A stretch of DNA of 64,000 bases. It comes from Pseudomonas segetis. Its GTDB lineage: Bacteria > Pseudomonadota > Gammaproteobacteria > Pseudomonadales > Pseudomonadaceae. This document shows, piece after piece, positions 36,523 through 47,456 of this stretch (position 1 is its first letter; each line of letters begins with the position of its first letter). The notes beneath the pieces were generated by a model, which had not been told where the DNA came from, did no database searches, and saw nothing but the letters and a program-made list of their open reading frames with translations. The stretch covers positions 186,001 to 250,000 of the forward strand of contig NZ_FZOG01000001.1 of NCBI RefSeq assembly GCF_900188155.1, in the 5' to 3' direction. A program made the translations under genes and the position numbers.

Positions 36523-37737
36523 ATGAAATTGCCTATTTACCTCGATTATTCCGCTACCACTCCGGTTGATCCGCGTGTTGCGCAAAAAATGGTCGAGTGC
36601 CTGACCGCCGAAGGCAACTTCGGTAACCCAGCGTCGCGTTCCCACTTCTTTGGCTGGAAAGCCGAAGAGGCGGTCGAGAATGCGCGTCGCCAGGTTGCTG
36701 AGCTGGTCGGTGCTGACCCGCGTGAAATTGTCTGGACTTCCGGGGCAACAGAATCCGACAACCTGGCTATCAAGGGTGTCGCTGACTTCTACAAGAGCAA
36801 GGGCAAGCACCTTGTCACTTCGAAGATCGAGCACAAAGCGGTGCTCGACACCATGCGCCAGCTTGAGCGTGAAGGCTTCGAAGTCACCTACATCGAGCCA
36901 GGTGAAGATGGCCTGATCACTCCGTCCATGGTTGAAGCAGCGCTGCGTGAAGACACCGTTCTGGTTTCGATCATGCACGTCAATAACGAGATCGGTACGA
37001 TCAACGACATTGCCGCCATTGGCGAGCTGACTCGTTCGCGTGGGGTTATCTTCCACGTCGACGCAGCGCAATCGACGGGCAAGGTTGAAATCAACCTGGA
37101 GAACCTCAAGGTTGATCTTATGTCGTTCTCTGCGCACAAGACCTACGGCCCTAAAGGCGTGGGCGCACTGTACGTCCGTCGCAAGCCGCGCATCCGACTG
37201 GAAGCGCAGACTCACGGTGGCGGTCACGAACGCGGCATGCGCTCGGGAACCTTGGCAACCCACCAGTGCGTTGGCATGGGTGAGGCTTTCCGTATCGCCA
37301 AGGAAGAGATGGCTGCCGAGAACCAGCGCTTGCTGGCCTTGCGTGATCGCTTCTACTCGCACCTTGAAGATATGGAAGAGCTCTATGTCAACGGCAGCAT
37401 GGTTGCCCGCGTACCGCATAACCTCAACCTGAGCTTCAACTATGTTGAGGGCGAGTCGTTGATCATGGCGCTCAAGGATCTGGCTGTTTCCTCGGGTTCG
37501 GCCTGTACCTCGGCATCGCTCGAGCCTTCATACGTTCTGCGCGCCCTGGGTCGCAACGATGAGTTGGCGCACAGCTCCATTCGTTTCACCTTCGGTCGCT
37601 TCAGCACTGAAGAAGAGATTGATTACGCAGCAGCAAAAGTTCGCGATGCAGTTACCAAGCTGCGTGAGCTTTCGCCACTGTGGGATATGTTCAAAGAAGG
37701 TGTCGATCTGTCCCAGGTTGAATGGGCGGCACACTAA
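36523..37737 (+). CDS. iscS: Cysteine desulfurase IscS
   Basis: 404 aa PLP enzyme. The PLP lysine lies in [12 protein letters not shown] and the active cysteine in [15 protein letters not shown] on the flexible loop. The C-terminus ([21 protein letters not shown]) matches IscS and distinguishes it from NifS/SufS. It takes sulfur from cysteine and passes it to IscU and to tRNA thiolation. AGGAGA lies 7-8 nt upstream. Confidence 0.98.
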   Translation: MKLPIYLDYSATTPVDPRVAQKMVECLTAEGNFGNPASRSHFFGWKAEEAVENARRQVAELVGADPREIVWTSGATESDNLAIKGVADFYKSKGKHLVTSKIEHKAVLDTMRQLEREGFEVTYIEPGEDGLITPSMVEAALREDTVLVSIMHVNNEIGTINDIAAIGELTRSRGVIFHVDAAQSTGKVEINLENLKVDLMSFSAHKTYGPKGVGALYVRRKPRIRLEAQTHGGGHERGMRSGTLATHQCVGMGEAFRIAKEEMAAENQRLLALRDRFYSHLEDMEELYVNGSMVARVPHNLNLSFNYVEGESLIMALKDLAVSSGSACTSASLEPSYVLRALGRNDELAHSSIRFTFGRFSTEEEIDYAAAKVRDAVTKLRELSPLWDMFKEGVDLSQVEWAAH

Positions 37738-37778
37738 AGCTGCCGATGAGCGGCGCCTGATGATTGAGGAATAAGAGC

Positions 37779-38165
37779 ATGGCTTACAGCGAAAAGGTCA
37801 TTGACCACTACGAAAACCCGCGCAACGTCGGCAAGATGGACGCGCAGGACCCAGATGTTGGCACCGGCATGGTTGGTGCTCCAGCCTGCGGCGACGTAAT
37901 GCGCTTGCAGATCAAGGTCAACGGCGAAGGCGTTATTGAAGACGCCAAGTTCAAGACCTACGGTTGCGGTTCGGCTATCGCTTCCAGCTCCCTGGCCACT
38001 GAGTGGATGAAGGGCAAGACGCTGGACGAGGCTGAAACCATCAAGAACACTCAGCTCGCCGAAGAGCTGGCGTTGCCGCCGGTTAAGATTCACTGCTCAG
38101 TGCTCGCCGAGGATGCCATCAAGGCTGCTGTGCGCGACTACAAGCAGAAGAAAGGCTTGCTCTAA
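37779..38165 (+). CDS. iscU: Fe-S cluster assembly scaffold IscU
   Basis: 128 aa from the ATG at 37779 with GAGGA 9 nt upstream. The three ligand cysteines lie in GAPACGDVM, TYGCGSAIASSS and KIHCSVLAED, and LPPVK, the HscA-binding motif, precedes the third. It builds [2Fe-2S] clusters with IscS and hands them on with HscB/HscA. Confidence 0.98.
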   Translation: MAYSEKVIDHYENPRNVGKMDAQDPDVGTGMVGAPACGDVMRLQIKVNGEGVIEDAKFKTYGCGSAIASSSLATEWMKGKTLDEAETIKNTQLAEELALPPVKIHCSVLAEDAIKAAVRDYKQKKGLL

Positions 38166-38177
38166 GGAGGTTTGTCG

Positions 38178-38501
38178 ATGGCTATCAGCATGACCGAAGC
38201 CGCCGCCCGGCACGTACAGCGTTCCCTTGATGGGCGCGGCAAAGGTGAGGGCATTCGTTTGGCTGTTCGCACGACTGGCTGCTCTGGTTTGGCTTATGTG
38301 CTGGAGTTTGTCGATGAAACGGCTAGCGAGGACCAGGTCTTTGAGAGTCATGGTGTCAAGGTGATTATTGACCCTAAAAGCCTGGTTTACCTTGACGGCA
38401 CTGAGCTGGATTTCGTGAAGGAAGGTCTGAACGAAGGCTTCAAGTTCAATAACCCTAACGTGCGCGGTGAGTGTGGCTGCGGCGAAAGCTTCAACATCTG
38501 A
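38178..38501 (+). CDS. iscA: Iron-sulfur carrier protein IscA
   Basis: 107 aa A-type carrier. The start is the ATG at 38178, 7 nt after AAGGAGG. The conserved cysteines are in [10 protein letters not shown] and the C-terminal [11 protein letters not shown]. It transfers clusters or iron to target proteins. The stop is 7 nt before the hscB start. Confidence 0.97.
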   Translation: MAISMTEAAARHVQRSLDGRGKGEGIRLAVRTTGCSGLAYVLEFVDETASEDQVFESHGVKVIIDPKSLVYLDGTELDFVKEGLNEGFKFNNPNVRGECGCGESFNI

Positions 38502-38508
38502 GGCTATT

Positions 38509-39030
38509 GTGGGTACTCCTTGTCACTTCGCTTTATTTGACCTGCAGCCAAGCTTTCGGCTGGATCTTGATCAGTTGGCTGTGCGCTATCGCGAGTTGGC
38601 CCGGGCGGTTCATCCGGATCGCTTTGCCGACGCCGATGCGCGTGAGCAGCGCGTTGCGCTGGAGAAGTCCGCGAGCCTCAATGAAGCGTACCAGACGCTG
38701 AAAAATGCTCCGCAGCGTGCCCGTTACTTGTTGGCCCTCAGTGGCCCCGAGCTACCGCTTGAAGTAACAGTGCATGACCCCGACTTCCTGATGCAGCAGA
38801 TCCAGTTGCGCGAAGAGCTTGAAGAGCTGCAGGACGCCGATGATATTGAGGGTGTGTTGCAATTCAAGCGCCAGCTGAAAGTTGCCTCTGATGAGTTGAA
38901 CGAAAGCTTTGCGGTTTGTTGGGATGATCCTGCCCGTCGTGATGAGGCCGAGCGTCTCATGCGTCGCATGCAGTTTCTCGACAAGCTTTCCCACGAGGTC
39001 CGCCAGTTGGAAGAGCGCCTCGACGATTAA
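38509..39030 (+). CDS. hscB: Co-chaperone HscB (Hsc20)
   Basis: 173 aa from a GTG start at 38509 (TGAGG 5 nt upstream); homologues begin at the same residue ([15 protein letters not shown]). The J domain holds HPDRF, the HPD motif that stimulates HscA ATPase, and the C-terminal helical bundle binds IscU. It works with HscA in cluster release. Confidence 0.96.
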   Translation: MGTPCHFALFDLQPSFRLDLDQLAVRYRELARAVHPDRFADADAREQRVALEKSASLNEAYQTLKNAPQRARYLLALSGPELPLEVTVHDPDFLMQQIQLREELEELQDADDIEGVLQFKRQLKVASDELNESFAVCWDDPARRDEAERLMRRMQFLDKLSHEVRQLEERLDD

Positions 39031-39083
39031 CGCTCGCGTGCCTCAAGGGGTGCGCTTGATATTCACAAAAGCATATATAAACC

Positions 39084-40949
39084 ATGGCCTTACTGCAGAT
39101 CGCTGAGCCCGGACAGAGCCCCCAGCCGCACCAGCGTCGGCTGGCAGTCGGGATCGACCTGGGCACCACCAATTCGCTAGTCGCTGCCGTTCGCAGCGGA
39201 ATTTCCGAGCCGTTGGCTGACGCTGAAGGCGAAGTCATACTGCCGTCCGCCGTGCGCTATCACGCGGACCGGGTGGAAGTCGGTGAGTCTGCCAAAGGCG
39301 CAGCCTCTAGCGACCCGTTCAACACCATCGTTTCGGTCAAGCGCCTCATGGGGCGCGGTCTTGCGGACGTCAAGCAGCTTGGCGACCAGTTGCCTTACCG
39401 CTTTGTTGGCGGTGAGTCGCAGATGCCCTCGATCGAAACAGTGCAGGGCGCCAAGAGCCCGGTTGAAGTTTCCGCCGAGATTCTCAAGGTGTTGCGCCAG
39501 CGTGCCGAGTTGACCCTTGGTGGTGAGTTGGTGGGTGCCGTTATTACCGTGCCTGCGTATTTCGATGAAGCGCAGCGCCAGGCCACCAAGGATGCGGCGC
39601 GTGTAGCGGGCTTGAATGTCCTGCGCTTGCTCAATGAGCCTACCGCGGCTGCCGTCGCTTATGGGCTCGACCAGCAAGCTGAAGGCGTCGTGGCAATTTA
39701 TGACTTGGGTGGCGGCACCTTTGATATTTCGATCCTGCGCCTGACCAGCGGTGTATTTGAAGTCATGGCGACTGGCGGAGACAGTGCGCTGGGTGGCGAT
39801 GACTTTGATCATGCGATCGCCAGCTGGATTATCGAGCAGGCGGGGCTCTCGGTTGATATCGATCCGAGCGCCCAGCGCAGCCTGCTGGAGGTAGCCTGTG
39901 CTGCCAAGGAAGCCCTGACCAGCAATGATGTCGTCGAGGTGGTCTACCAGCAATGGCGCGGTGAGCTGAGTCGCGCGCAGTTTGAGGCGCTGATCGAGCC
40001 GATGGTTGCTCGCAGCCTCAAGGCCTGTCGCCGTGCAGTGCGTGATTCAGGCATCGAGCTGGAGGAAGTTGGCGCCGTGGTCATGGTTGGTGGTTCTACG
40101 CGAGTACCGCGTGTGCGCCAGGCCGTTGCCGAGATGTTTGCCCGTCAGCCCCTGACCGATATCGATCCTGATCAGGTTGTTGCCATCGGCGCGGCGATTC
40201 AGGCAGATACCCTGGCCGGGAATAAGCGGGGCGATGGTGAAGAGCTGTTGCTGCTGGATGTCATTCCCTTGTCACTCGGTCTGGAGACCATGGGTGGGTT
40301 GATGGAGAAGGTCATTCCGCGTAACACCACCATACCTGTTGCCCGTGCCCAGGACTTCACCACCTACAAAGATGGCCAGACCGCCATGATGGTGCATGTG
40401 CTCCAGGGTGAGCGCGAGTTAATCAGTGATTGCCGCTCCCTGGCGCGTTTCGAACTACGTGGTATCCCGCCAATGGTGGCGGGTGCAGCGAAGATCCGGG
40501 TGACATTTCAGGTTGATGCCGATGGCCTGTTAAGTGTGGCTGCGCGCGAGCTGGGTTCGGGCGTAGAGGCCAGCATTCAGGTTAAGCCGTCCTATGGGCT
40601 GACTGATGACCAGGTAGCCAAAATGCTGCAGGACTCATTCAGCAATGCCGGGGACGACAAGCAGGCGCGCGTATTGCGTGAGCAGCAGGTTGATGCCCAG
40701 CGCCTGCTTGAAGCAGTTGAAGCAGCGCTGGATGCCGATGGCGAGCGTTTGCTGGATCGCGATGAGCGGTTGGCGATTGACGCCCAGGTAGAACTGTTGC
40801 GCGAGTTGATAAATGGTTCCGATGGCTTGGCCCTTGAACAGCAAACCAAGCGATTGACCCAAGTAACCGATGCGTTTGCAGCGCGTCGCCTGGATTCAAC
40901 GGTCAAAGCCGCGCTGGCTGGCCGTAGTCTTAATGAGATCGAGGAATAA
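39084..40949 (+). CDS. hscA: Fe-S protein assembly chaperone HscA
   Basis: 621 aa Hsp70-type chaperone. The nucleotide-binding domain has [30 protein letters not shown] and [13 protein letters not shown]. The substrate domain follows from about residue 390. Length and sequence match HscA rather than DnaK. It recognises LPPVK in IscU. The Shine-Dalgarno is weak after a 53-nt gap from hscB. Confidence 0.97.
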   Translation: MALLQIAEPGQSPQPHQRRLAVGIDLGTTNSLVAAVRSGISEPLADAEGEVILPSAVRYHADRVEVGESAKGAASSDPFNTIVSVKRLMGRGLADVKQLGDQLPYRFVGGESQMPSIETVQGAKSPVEVSAEILKVLRQRAELTLGGELVGAVITVPAYFDEAQRQATKDAARVAGLNVLRLLNEPTAAAVAYGLDQQAEGVVAIYDLGGGTFDISILRLTSGVFEVMATGGDSALGGDDFDHAIASWIIEQAGLSVDIDPSAQRSLLEVACAAKEALTSNDVVEVVYQQWRGELSRAQFEALIEPMVARSLKACRRAVRDSGIELEEVGAVVMVGGSTRVPRVRQAVAEMFARQPLTDIDPDQVVAIGAAIQADTLAGNKRGDGEELLLLDVIPLSLGLETMGGLMEKVIPRNTTIPVARAQDFTTYKDGQTAMMVHVLQGERELISDCRSLARFELRGIPPMVAGAAKIRVTFQVDADGLLSVAARELGSGVEASIQVKPSYGLTDDQVAKMLQDSFSNAGDDKQARVLREQQVDAQRLLEAVEAALDADGERLLDRDERLAIDAQVELLRELINGSDGLALEQQTKRLTQVTDAFAARRLDSTVKAALAGRSLNEIEE

Positions 40950-40951
40950 GC

Positions 40952-41290
40952 ATGACCCAGTTGATTTTCCTGCCGCATGCCGAGCATTGCCCAGAAGGTG
41001 CGGTTTTCGAGGCTCAGCCTGGTGAGACTGTGTTGAATGCTGCGCTGCGCAATGGCATCCATATCGAGCACGCCTGCGAGAAGTCTTGTGCGTGCACCAC
41101 ATGCCACGTCGTGGTCCGTGAAGGTTTCGACTCCCTCGAGCCTTCCGACGAACTGGAAGATGACATGCTCGACAAGGCCTGGGGTTTGGAGCCTTATTCG
41201 CGCCTGTCTTGCCAGGTCGTGGTGGGTGAAGAGGATATGGTGATCGAAATCCCGAAATACACCATTAATCAGGTTTCTGAAGGCCATTAA
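40952..41290 (+). CDS. fdx: ISC-type [2Fe-2S] ferredoxin
   Basis: 112 aa. The cluster ligands are in CEKSCACTTC and in LSCQVVV, the adrenodoxin-like pattern of Isc ferredoxins. It supplies electrons for cluster assembly on IscU. It starts 2 nt after the hscA stop with GAGGA upstream. Confidence 0.97.
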   Translation: MTQLIFLPHAEHCPEGAVFEAQPGETVLNAALRNGIHIEHACEKSCACTTCHVVVREGFDSLEPSDELEDDMLDKAWGLEPYSRLSCQVVVGEEDMVIEIPKYTINQVSEGH

Positions 41291-41301
41291 GGAGCATCAC
41301 C

Positions 41302-41502
41302 ATGAGTATCAAATGGTCCGATGTACTGGAAATTGCCATTCAGTTGTCAGAGAGCAAGCCGGATGTCGATCCACGTTACGTGAACTTCGTCGATCTGCAT
41401 CGCTGGGTGATCGAACTGCCGGAATTTTCCGACGATAGTCAGCGCGGCGGCGAGAAGGTTCTGGAGGCTATCCAGGCGGCCTGGATCGAAGAAGTGGACT
41501 GA
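41302..41502 (+). CDS. iscX: Fe-S assembly protein IscX
   Basis: 66 aa acidic protein with the family core WSDVLEIAIQLSESKPDVDPRYVNFVDLH (only partly shown: WSDVLEIAIQL, then PDVDP). It binds IscS and iron and tunes the speed of cluster assembly. AAGGAG lies 7 nt before the ATG. It is the last gene of the isc operon. Confidence 0.96.
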   Translation: MSIKWSDVLEIAIQLSESKPDVDPRYVNFVDLHRWVIELPEFSDDSQRGGEKVLEAIQAAWIEEVD

Positions 41503-41554
41503 TTTTGACCCCAGGCTGTGCGCCGTCAGGCGCGAGCCCTACGCATTTACCCAG

Positions 41555-41577
41555 AACCCGCGTATAATTCGCGGGTT
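41555..41577 (+). promoter_or_regulatory. Hairpin with a TATAAT loop before ndk
   Basis: AACCCGCG (41555-41562) and CGCGGGTT (41570-41577) form a perfect 8-bp stem whose 7-nt loop is TATAATT. The loop is a consensus -10 box, while T-rich DNA follows the stem. The same bases could be the isc terminator and the ndk -10 element; the matching -35 box is weak. Confidence 0.5.
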
Positions 41578-41614
41578 TAATTTTTCGCTTTAATCCCTGT
41601 TTTTGGAGTTTCAC

Positions 41615-42046
41615 ATGGCTGTTGAACGTACTTTCTCTATCATCAAACCAGACGCAGTAGCTAAAAACGTCATCGGCGAGATCGTTACCCGCTTCGAAAA
41701 AGCAGGTCTGCGCGTTGTTGCATCGAAGATGGTTCAGTTGTCCGAGCGCGAAGCCAGCGGTTTCTACGCTGAGCACAGCGAGCGTGGCTTTTTCAAGGAT
41801 CTGGTTGCATTCATGACTTCCGGTCCGGTTGTTGTTCAGGTTCTGGAAGGCGAAGGCGCTATCCTGAAAAACCGTGAACTGATGGGCGCTACCAACCCTA
41901 AAGAAGCAGCAGCTGGCACTATCCGTGCTGATTTCGCTGTTTCCATCGACGAAAACGCTGTACACGGTTCGGACTCCGAAGCCTCGGCTGCTCGCGAAAT
42001 CGCTTACTTCTTCGCCTCTACAGAGGTGTGCGCTCGCATTCGCTAA
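41615..42046 (+). CDS. ndk: Nucleoside diphosphate kinase
   Basis: 143 aa from the ATG at 41615 with GGAG 6 nt upstream. It begins [21 protein letters not shown]; the phospho-accepting His117 lies in NAVHGSDS. It balances NTP and dNTP pools by moving phosphate between nucleotides. Codon choice is strongly biased, as expected for a highly expressed gene. Confidence 0.98.
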   Translation: MAVERTFSIIKPDAVAKNVIGEIVTRFEKAGLRVVASKMVQLSEREASGFYAEHSERGFFKDLVAFMTSGPVVVQVLEGEGAILKNRELMGATNPKEAAAGTIRADFAVSIDENAVHGSDSEASAAREIAYFFASTEVCARIR

Positions 42047-42069
42047 GCGAACCGGGTGAAGGTGAAACC

Positions 42070-43218
42070 ATGACTATTGCGACCGGTAAAATCAATCTTC
42101 TGGGTCTGACCCAGCAGGAAATGGAACAATTCTTCGACAGTATCGGGGAGAAGCGTTTCCGTGCCGGTCAGATAATGAAGTGGATTCACCACTTTGGCAT
42201 CGATGATTTCGATGCCATGAGTAATGTCAGCAAGGTCTTGCGCGAAAAGCTCAAGGCCTGTGCTGAGATTCGCGGGCCGGAAGTGGTCAGCGAAGATATT
42301 TCCACCGATGGCACCCGCAAGTGGGTGGTTCGCGTGGCGTCGGGTAGCTGCGTTGAAACCGTCTATATCCCGCAGGGCGCTCGCGGCACGCTGTGCGTGT
42401 CTTCGCAAGCAGGTTGTGCGCTCGACTGCAGCTTCTGCTCGACAGGTAAACAAGGCTTCAACAGCGATCTGACCGCAGCCGAGATTATTGGCCAGGTATG
42501 GATTGCGAATAAATCATTCGGCACTCAGCCGGCGAAAATCGATCGCGCCGTCACCAACGTGGTGATGATGGGCATGGGTGAACCGTTACTGAATTTTGAC
42601 AATGTCGTCGCTTCGATGAAAATCATGATGGACGACCTTGGCTACGGCATTTCCAAGCGCAAGGTGACCCTGTCTACCTCGGGCGTGGTGCCGATGATCG
42701 ACAAACTGGCCGAAGTGATAGATGTATCGCTGGCGCTGTCGCTGCACGCCCCCAATGATGCGTTGCGCAACCAGTTGGTCCCGATCAACAAGAAGTACCC
42801 TCTGGAAATGCTCCTCGCCGCCTGTAAGCGTTATGTTTCGCGTTTGGGCGAGAAGCGTGTGCTGACAATCGAATACACATTGCTTAAAGATGTGAACGAT
42901 AAGATTGAGCACGCTGAGGAAATGATCGCACTTCTCAAAGATGTACCTTGCAAGATCAACCTGATCCCGTTTAATCCCTTCCCTTTCTCGGGATATGAGC
43001 GGCCGAGCAACAATGCGATACGTCGTTTCCAAGACCTGCTGCACAAAGCAGGGCACAATGTAACTGTGCGTACTACGCGCGGTGAGGACATTGATGCCGC
43101 TTGTGGCCAGCTGGTTGGTCAAGTGATGGATCGTACACGCCGCAGCGAGCGTTATATCGCCGTGCGTGAGTTGAGTAGCGAGGCAGAGTCGCCACGTTCC
43201 ACCGCAAACAGTAACTAG
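42070..43218 (+). CDS. rlmN: Dual-specificity 23S rRNA/tRNA methyltransferase RlmN
   Basis: 382 aa radical-SAM enzyme. The cluster motif [15 protein letters not shown] has the CxxxCxxC spacing, [15 protein letters not shown] follows, and the second catalytic cysteine is in [11 protein letters not shown]. It methylates C2 of A2503 in 23S rRNA and A37 in tRNAs. The start at 42070 has GAAGGTG upstream; the gene lies 23 nt after ndk. Confidence 0.97.
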   Translation: MTIATGKINLLGLTQQEMEQFFDSIGEKRFRAGQIMKWIHHFGIDDFDAMSNVSKVLREKLKACAEIRGPEVVSEDISTDGTRKWVVRVASGSCVETVYIPQGARGTLCVSSQAGCALDCSFCSTGKQGFNSDLTAAEIIGQVWIANKSFGTQPAKIDRAVTNVVMMGMGEPLLNFDNVVASMKIMMDDLGYGISKRKVTLSTSGVVPMIDKLAEVIDVSLALSLHAPNDALRNQLVPINKKYPLEMLLAACKRYVSRLGEKRVLTIEYTLLKDVNDKIEHAEEMIALLKDVPCKINLIPFNPFPFSGYERPSNNAIRRFQDLLHKAGHNVTVRTTRGEDIDAACGQLVGQVMDRTRRSERYIAVRELSSEAESPRSTANSN

Positions 43219-43232
43219 AAGAGAGGAAATCC

Positions 43233-43991
43233 ATGACCCTGCGCCCCGCGCTGTTCTTATTGCTTGCCAGCCTGCTTGCTGGCTGTGTTACAACGGGTGA
43301 TGTCGACCCAATGAGAACCGAAAAGGGTCGTGAAGAGGCACGTGACGCCTACATTCAACTGGGCTTGGGCTACATTCAGCAAGGCGCAAGCGAGCGCGCC
43401 AAGGTGCCGCTGAAGAAAGCGCTGGAGATTGACTCATCCAGTGCCGATGCCCATGCCGCGCTGGCGTTGGTATTCCAGCTTGAAATGGAACCTCAGCTGG
43501 CTGATGAGCACTACAGAAGTGCTATTTCGCAACGTCCTGGTGATGCCCGGTTGCTGAATAACTATGGCAGCTTTCTTTTTGAGCAAAAGCGTTATGGCGA
43601 AGCAATGGAGCGGTACAAGCAAGCCGCCCAAGACAACCTCTATCCAGAGCGTTCCAGGGTGTTTGAAAACCTGGGTGTCACGGCATTAGCCATGGACAAG
43701 CCCGAGGAAGCTAAAAAGTATTTTCAACGGACCTTGCGCTTGAATAGCCGCCAGCCACGCGCGTTGTTGGCAATGGCTGAGATATCCTACAAAGAGCTGG
43801 ACTATGTAGCGGCGCGCGGTTACTACGATAGCTATAGCCTTATTAGTGAGCAAAACGCGGCAAGCCTGTTGTTAGGTGCCCGTCTTGCCAAAATATTTGA
43901 CGACCGTGACAAGTCAGCAAGCCTCGGTCTGCAACTTAAACGCTTGTATCCCGGTACTGCGGAATACAAGCAATACCTGTCGGAGCAATGA
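43233..43991 (+). CDS. pilW: Type IV pilus biogenesis/stability lipoprotein PilW (PilF)
   Basis: 252 aa. The signal peptide ends in a lipobox (LLAGC, Cys18), so it is anchored in the outer membrane. The rest is a chain of about six TPR units, for example YIQLGLGYIQQGASERAKV. In Pseudomonas this pilotin (PilF) sends PilQ to the outer membrane for type IV pili. AGAGGA lies upstream; the stop overlaps the rodZ start. Confidence 0.93.
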   Translation: MTLRPALFLLLASLLAGCVTTGDVDPMRTEKGREEARDAYIQLGLGYIQQGASERAKVPLKKALEIDSSSADAHAALALVFQLEMEPQLADEHYRSAISQRPGDARLLNNYGSFLFEQKRYGEAMERYKQAAQDNLYPERSRVFENLGVTALAMDKPEEAKKYFQRTLRLNSRQPRALLAMAEISYKELDYVAARGYYDSYSLISEQNAASLLLGARLAKIFDDRDKSASLGLQLKRLYPGTAEYKQYLSEQ

Positions 43992-44998
43992 TGAAATCGG
44001 CGCCACCTGAAGCTGTAGCAGCAAATCGCGTCAATCCCGGTGAAACTCTGCGCATCGCGCGCGAGGCCAAGGGCTGGTCGATTGTCGAGGTTGCCGCGCA
44101 GCTCAACCTCACGCCTGAGCGCCTCGGCCAGATTGAAGCGGGAGCGTTCGATAAATTGCCAGGCACGACCTTCGCCCGTGGCTATCTGCGCACCTATGCA
44201 AAACTCTTGGGTGTTGATCAGGCAGAAATCGTCAAGGAATTTGATCAGTTCACCGGTAGCAGCGTAGCGGCCAGTAGTGTGCAGAGCCTGGGTCGTATTG
44301 AAGAGCCGACGAATTACTCGCAGAAAATCCTGCGTTTCGTCAGCTTTGCCATATTGGTTGTCTTGGGTTTCGTGGGCTTTTTCTGGTGGCAGGAACAGGC
44401 CAAGCGCCAGGCTGATGATTTAGCCGTGGCAGGCATCGAGCATGTCGAGGTTGAAGGGGCCGATGGTTCAACCCAGATCCACGCCCTGGATGAGCCGGAA
44501 GACCAGGCCGTGGCCGCCGCTCAGAATGAAACCCAACTGGACCTGTCGGCTACTGACGATTCACTGAGCGACCCTCCAGAGCCGCCAAGCGATGAAATGG
44601 CAGCGCAAATGACTGGCGACGAGACAATGCCCAATGCTGCTCCTGTCGAAGGCCAGGCCGTGGCTGATAACGCGCCGACGACCGAGGCCTTGACGCCGCC
44701 GGTTGCGGAGGCGCCGGCGTCAACTGCCGCGCCTCAAGGCACGCCTGCGGTTGCGGGTGAAGGCAATGTCAGCATCAATTTCACGGCCAACTGCTGGCTG
44801 CAGTTGAAAGATGCCAATGGCAAAGTGATTTACAGCGGTCTGAAGAAGCAGGGCGAGAGCCTCAACGTTAGCGGTAAAGCACCTTTGGAGCTGCGTTTGG
44901 GCTTTGCCAGTGGTGCACAGGTTACTTATAACGGTCAGGCTGTGGATGTCGCACCCTATGCGACTGGCGAAACAGCACGCCTGAAACTGGGGCTTTAA
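43988..44998 (+). CDS. rodZ: Cytoskeletal helix-turn-helix protein RodZ
   Basis: 336 aa. A cytoplasmic Xre-like helix-turn-helix (about 18-85, LRIAREAKGWSIVEVAAQLN) is followed by one membrane helix (about 115-133), an acidic Pro/Ala-rich linker and a C-terminal periplasmic beta domain (about 255-336). This is the RodZ layout; RodZ links MreB to the envelope and sets rod shape. The ATG overlaps the pilW stop. Confidence 0.93.
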   Translation: MMKSAPPEAVAANRVNPGETLRIAREAKGWSIVEVAAQLNLTPERLGQIEAGAFDKLPGTTFARGYLRTYAKLLGVDQAEIVKEFDQFTGSSVAASSVQSLGRIEEPTNYSQKILRFVSFAILVVLGFVGFFWWQEQAKRQADDLAVAGIEHVEVEGADGSTQIHALDEPEDQAVAAAQNETQLDLSATDDSLSDPPEPPSDEMAAQMTGDETMPNAAPVEGQAVADNAPTTEALTPPVAEAPASTAAPQGTPAVAGEGNVSINFTANCWLQLKDANGKVIYSGLKKQGESLNVSGKAPLELRLGFASGAQVTYNGQAVDVAPYATGETARLKLGL

Positions 44999-45001
44999 CT
45001 C

Positions 45002-46114
45002 ATGCATGGCGAATCACCGATCAAGCGTCGCTTGTCGCGTAAAATCTGGGTGGGTTCTGTACCCGTAGGCGGCGACTCGCCGATTTCGGTACAGAGCATG
45101 ACCAACACCGACACCAACGATGTGGCCGCCACCGTGGCGCAGATCCGTCGTCTGGAAGAGGCCGGTGCCGATATCGTGCGCGTGTCTGTACCCGACATGG
45201 ATGCCGCTGAGGCATTCGGCAAGATCAAGCAGCAAGTAAATCTACCCCTGGTTGCCGATATCCACTTCGATTACCAGATAGCGCTACGCGTGGCCGAGCT
45301 GGGGGTTGATTGCCTGCGTATCAATCCGGGCAATATTGGCCGCGAAGATCGGGTGCGTGCGGTGGTCGAGGCTGCTCGCGACAAAGGCATTCCGATTCGT
45401 ATCGGGGTTAACGCTGGATCGCTGGAAAAAGACCTGCAAAAGAAATACGGCGAACCGACACCCGAAGCTCTGGTCGAGTCGGCGATGCGTCATGTCGAAC
45501 ACCTTGATCGACTCAACTTCCCGGACTTCAAAGTCAGCGTCAAGGCCTCCGATGTGTTTATGGCCGTAGCGGCCTACCGTCTGCTGGCGACTAAAATCGA
45601 GCAGCCTTTGCACTTGGGGATTACCGAGGCCGGTGGTTTGCGATCCGGTACGGTCAAGTCGGCGGTTGGCCTGGGCATGCTGCTTGCCGACGGGATTGGC
45701 GATACTATCCGCATCTCGCTGGCGGCTGATCCGGTTGAAGAAATCAAAGTCGGTTTCGATATCCTCAAGTCGCTGCGCCTGCGTTCTCGCGGTATCAATT
45801 TCATCGCCTGCCCAAGCTGTTCAAGGCAGAACTTTGATGTGGTCAAGACCATGAACGACCTCGAAGGCCGTCTGGATGATCTGCTGGTACCGCTTGATGT
45901 CGCGGTAATCGGCTGTGTAGTCAATGGTCCTGGCGAGGCAAAAGAGGCGCACATCGGCTTGACCGGTGGTTCGCCAAACAACCTTATCTACATTGATGGC
46001 AAGCCTGCACAAAAACTGAATAATGAAAACCTCGTGGATAACCTGGAAAAGTTGATCCGTGAGAAAGCAGCTGAAAAGCTCGCAGCAGATGCCGCTGTGA
46101 TTGTTCGCAGCTAA
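45002..46114 (+). CDS. ispG: 4-hydroxy-3-methylbut-2-en-1-yl diphosphate synthase
   Basis: 370 aa. The TIM-barrel part has [16 protein letters not shown]. The [4Fe-4S] ligands are in CPSCSRQ and CVVNGPGEA. It makes HMBPP in the MEP isoprenoid pathway. It starts 3 nt after rodZ with a poor Shine-Dalgarno, so coupling to rodZ translation is likely. As an Fe-S enzyme it depends on the isc genes upstream. Confidence 0.97.
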   Translation: MHGESPIKRRLSRKIWVGSVPVGGDSPISVQSMTNTDTNDVAATVAQIRRLEEAGADIVRVSVPDMDAAEAFGKIKQQVNLPLVADIHFDYQIALRVAELGVDCLRINPGNIGREDRVRAVVEAARDKGIPIRIGVNAGSLEKDLQKKYGEPTPEALVESAMRHVEHLDRLNFPDFKVSVKASDVFMAVAAYRLLATKIEQPLHLGITEAGGLRSGTVKSAVGLGMLLADGIGDTIRISLAADPVEEIKVGFDILKSLRLRSRGINFIACPSCSRQNFDVVKTMNDLEGRLDDLLVPLDVAVIGCVVNGPGEAKEAHIGLTGGSPNNLIYIDGKPAQKLNNENLVDNLEKLIREKAAEKLAADAAVIVRS

Positions 46115-46139
46115 GAGCTTTGACGTCTAAGGAATTGAA

Positions 46140-47429
46140 TTGAGTAAGCCCCTGCAAGCCATTCGTGGCATGAACGACATCCTGCCAGAGCAAACCCCGC
46201 TGTGGCGCTATTTTGAAGCCACCGTTGCAGGTCTGCTGGATGGCTACGGCTATCGGCAGATACGCATGCCGATTGTCGAGTTCACTGAACTGTTCAAGCG
46301 CTCGATCGGTGAAGTGACTGACATTGTCGAAAAAGAGATGTACACCTTCGAAGATCGCAATGGCGACTCGCTGACCTTGCGTCCCGAGGGCACCGCAGCA
46401 TGCGTGCGTGCGGTACTTGAGCATGGTTTGTCCGGTGGCGGCCAGACCCAGAAACTCTGGTACATCGGGCCCATGTTCCGTCATGAGCGTCCGCAGAAGG
46501 GCCGTTACCGCCAGTTCCACCAGATCGGCCTTGAGGTGTTCAATCTGCCTGGCCCGGACATCGATGCCGAGCTGATCATGCTCACCTGGCGTCTATGGAA
46601 ACTGCTTGGCATTGGCGATGCGGTAACTCTCGAACTCAACAGCCTTGGTACCAGTGAAGCGCGTGCGGTCTATCGTGGCGAGCTGGTTGAGTACCTCACG
46701 GCTCGAATCGATCAGTTGGATGAAGACAGCCGTCGCCGCCTGTCGAGCAACCCATTGCGCATCCTTGATAGCAAGTCGCCGCAGACCCAGGCTCTGCTGG
46801 TTGATGCACCAAAGCTTGAGAACTATCTCGATGAAGAGTCGCGCGTCCATTTCGCGGGCCTCAAGGCGCGTCTTGACGCTGCTGGCATTCCTTATGTGAT
46901 CAACCCCAAGCTGGTTCGTGGCCTGGATTACTACAGCAAAACCGTATTTGAATGGGTCACCGATAAACTGGGTGCACAAGGCACAGTTTGTGCCGGAGGC
47001 CGGTATGATGGGCTGGTTGAGCAAATGGGTGGTAAGCCGACCACCGGCGTTGGCTTTGCCATGGGCATTGAACGGCTGCTATTGCTGATCGAGACACTTG
47101 ATAAAGTGCCTGCTGAAATCGCACGTACCGTTGATGTGTATCTCTGTGCGATTGGCGAGGCCGCCGAGCTGGCTGCCATTCCATTGGCCGAGCAATTGCG
47201 TGACAAGATTCCAGGCTTGCGCCTGCAAGTTAATGCTGGCGCTGGCAGTTTCAAGAGTCAGTTGAAGAAAGCCGACAAGAGTGGTGCGTTATTCGCTCTG
47301 GTCATTGGGGAAGACGAACTGGCCCAGCAAGTGGTAGGTTGCAAGCCGCTGCGTGGTCAGGGTGAACAAAACAGCATTGCCTGGGATGTTCTTGCTGAAC
47401 ATCTGGCAACCAGCCTCAAACAGGCTTAA
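46140..47429 (+). CDS. hisS: Histidyl-tRNA synthetase
   Basis: 429 aa class II synthetase, initiated at TTG (46140) with TAAGGA 6 nt upstream; homologues start at the same residue ([15 protein letters not shown]). Motif 2 [21 protein letters not shown], the histidine loops [15 protein letters not shown] and GGRYDGL, and motif 3 [14 protein letters not shown] are intact (only short parts quoted). The C-terminal anticodon-binding domain is present. Confidence 0.97.
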   Translation: MSKPLQAIRGMNDILPEQTPLWRYFEATVAGLLDGYGYRQIRMPIVEFTELFKRSIGEVTDIVEKEMYTFEDRNGDSLTLRPEGTAACVRAVLEHGLSGGGQTQKLWYIGPMFRHERPQKGRYRQFHQIGLEVFNLPGPDIDAELIMLTWRLWKLLGIGDAVTLELNSLGTSEARAVYRGELVEYLTARIDQLDEDSRRRLSSNPLRILDSKSPQTQALLVDAPKLENYLDEESRVHFAGLKARLDAAGIPYVINPKLVRGLDYYSKTVFEWVTDKLGAQGTVCAGGRYDGLVEQMGGKPTTGVGFAMGIERLLLLIETLDKVPAEIARTVDVYLCAIGEAAELAAIPLAEQLRDKIPGLRLQVNAGAGSFKSQLKKADKSGALFALVIGEDELAQQVVGCKPLRGQGEQNSIAWDVLAEHLATSLKQA

Positions 47430-47456
47430 GCGAATTAGCGAATAAGGAGTATTGGG

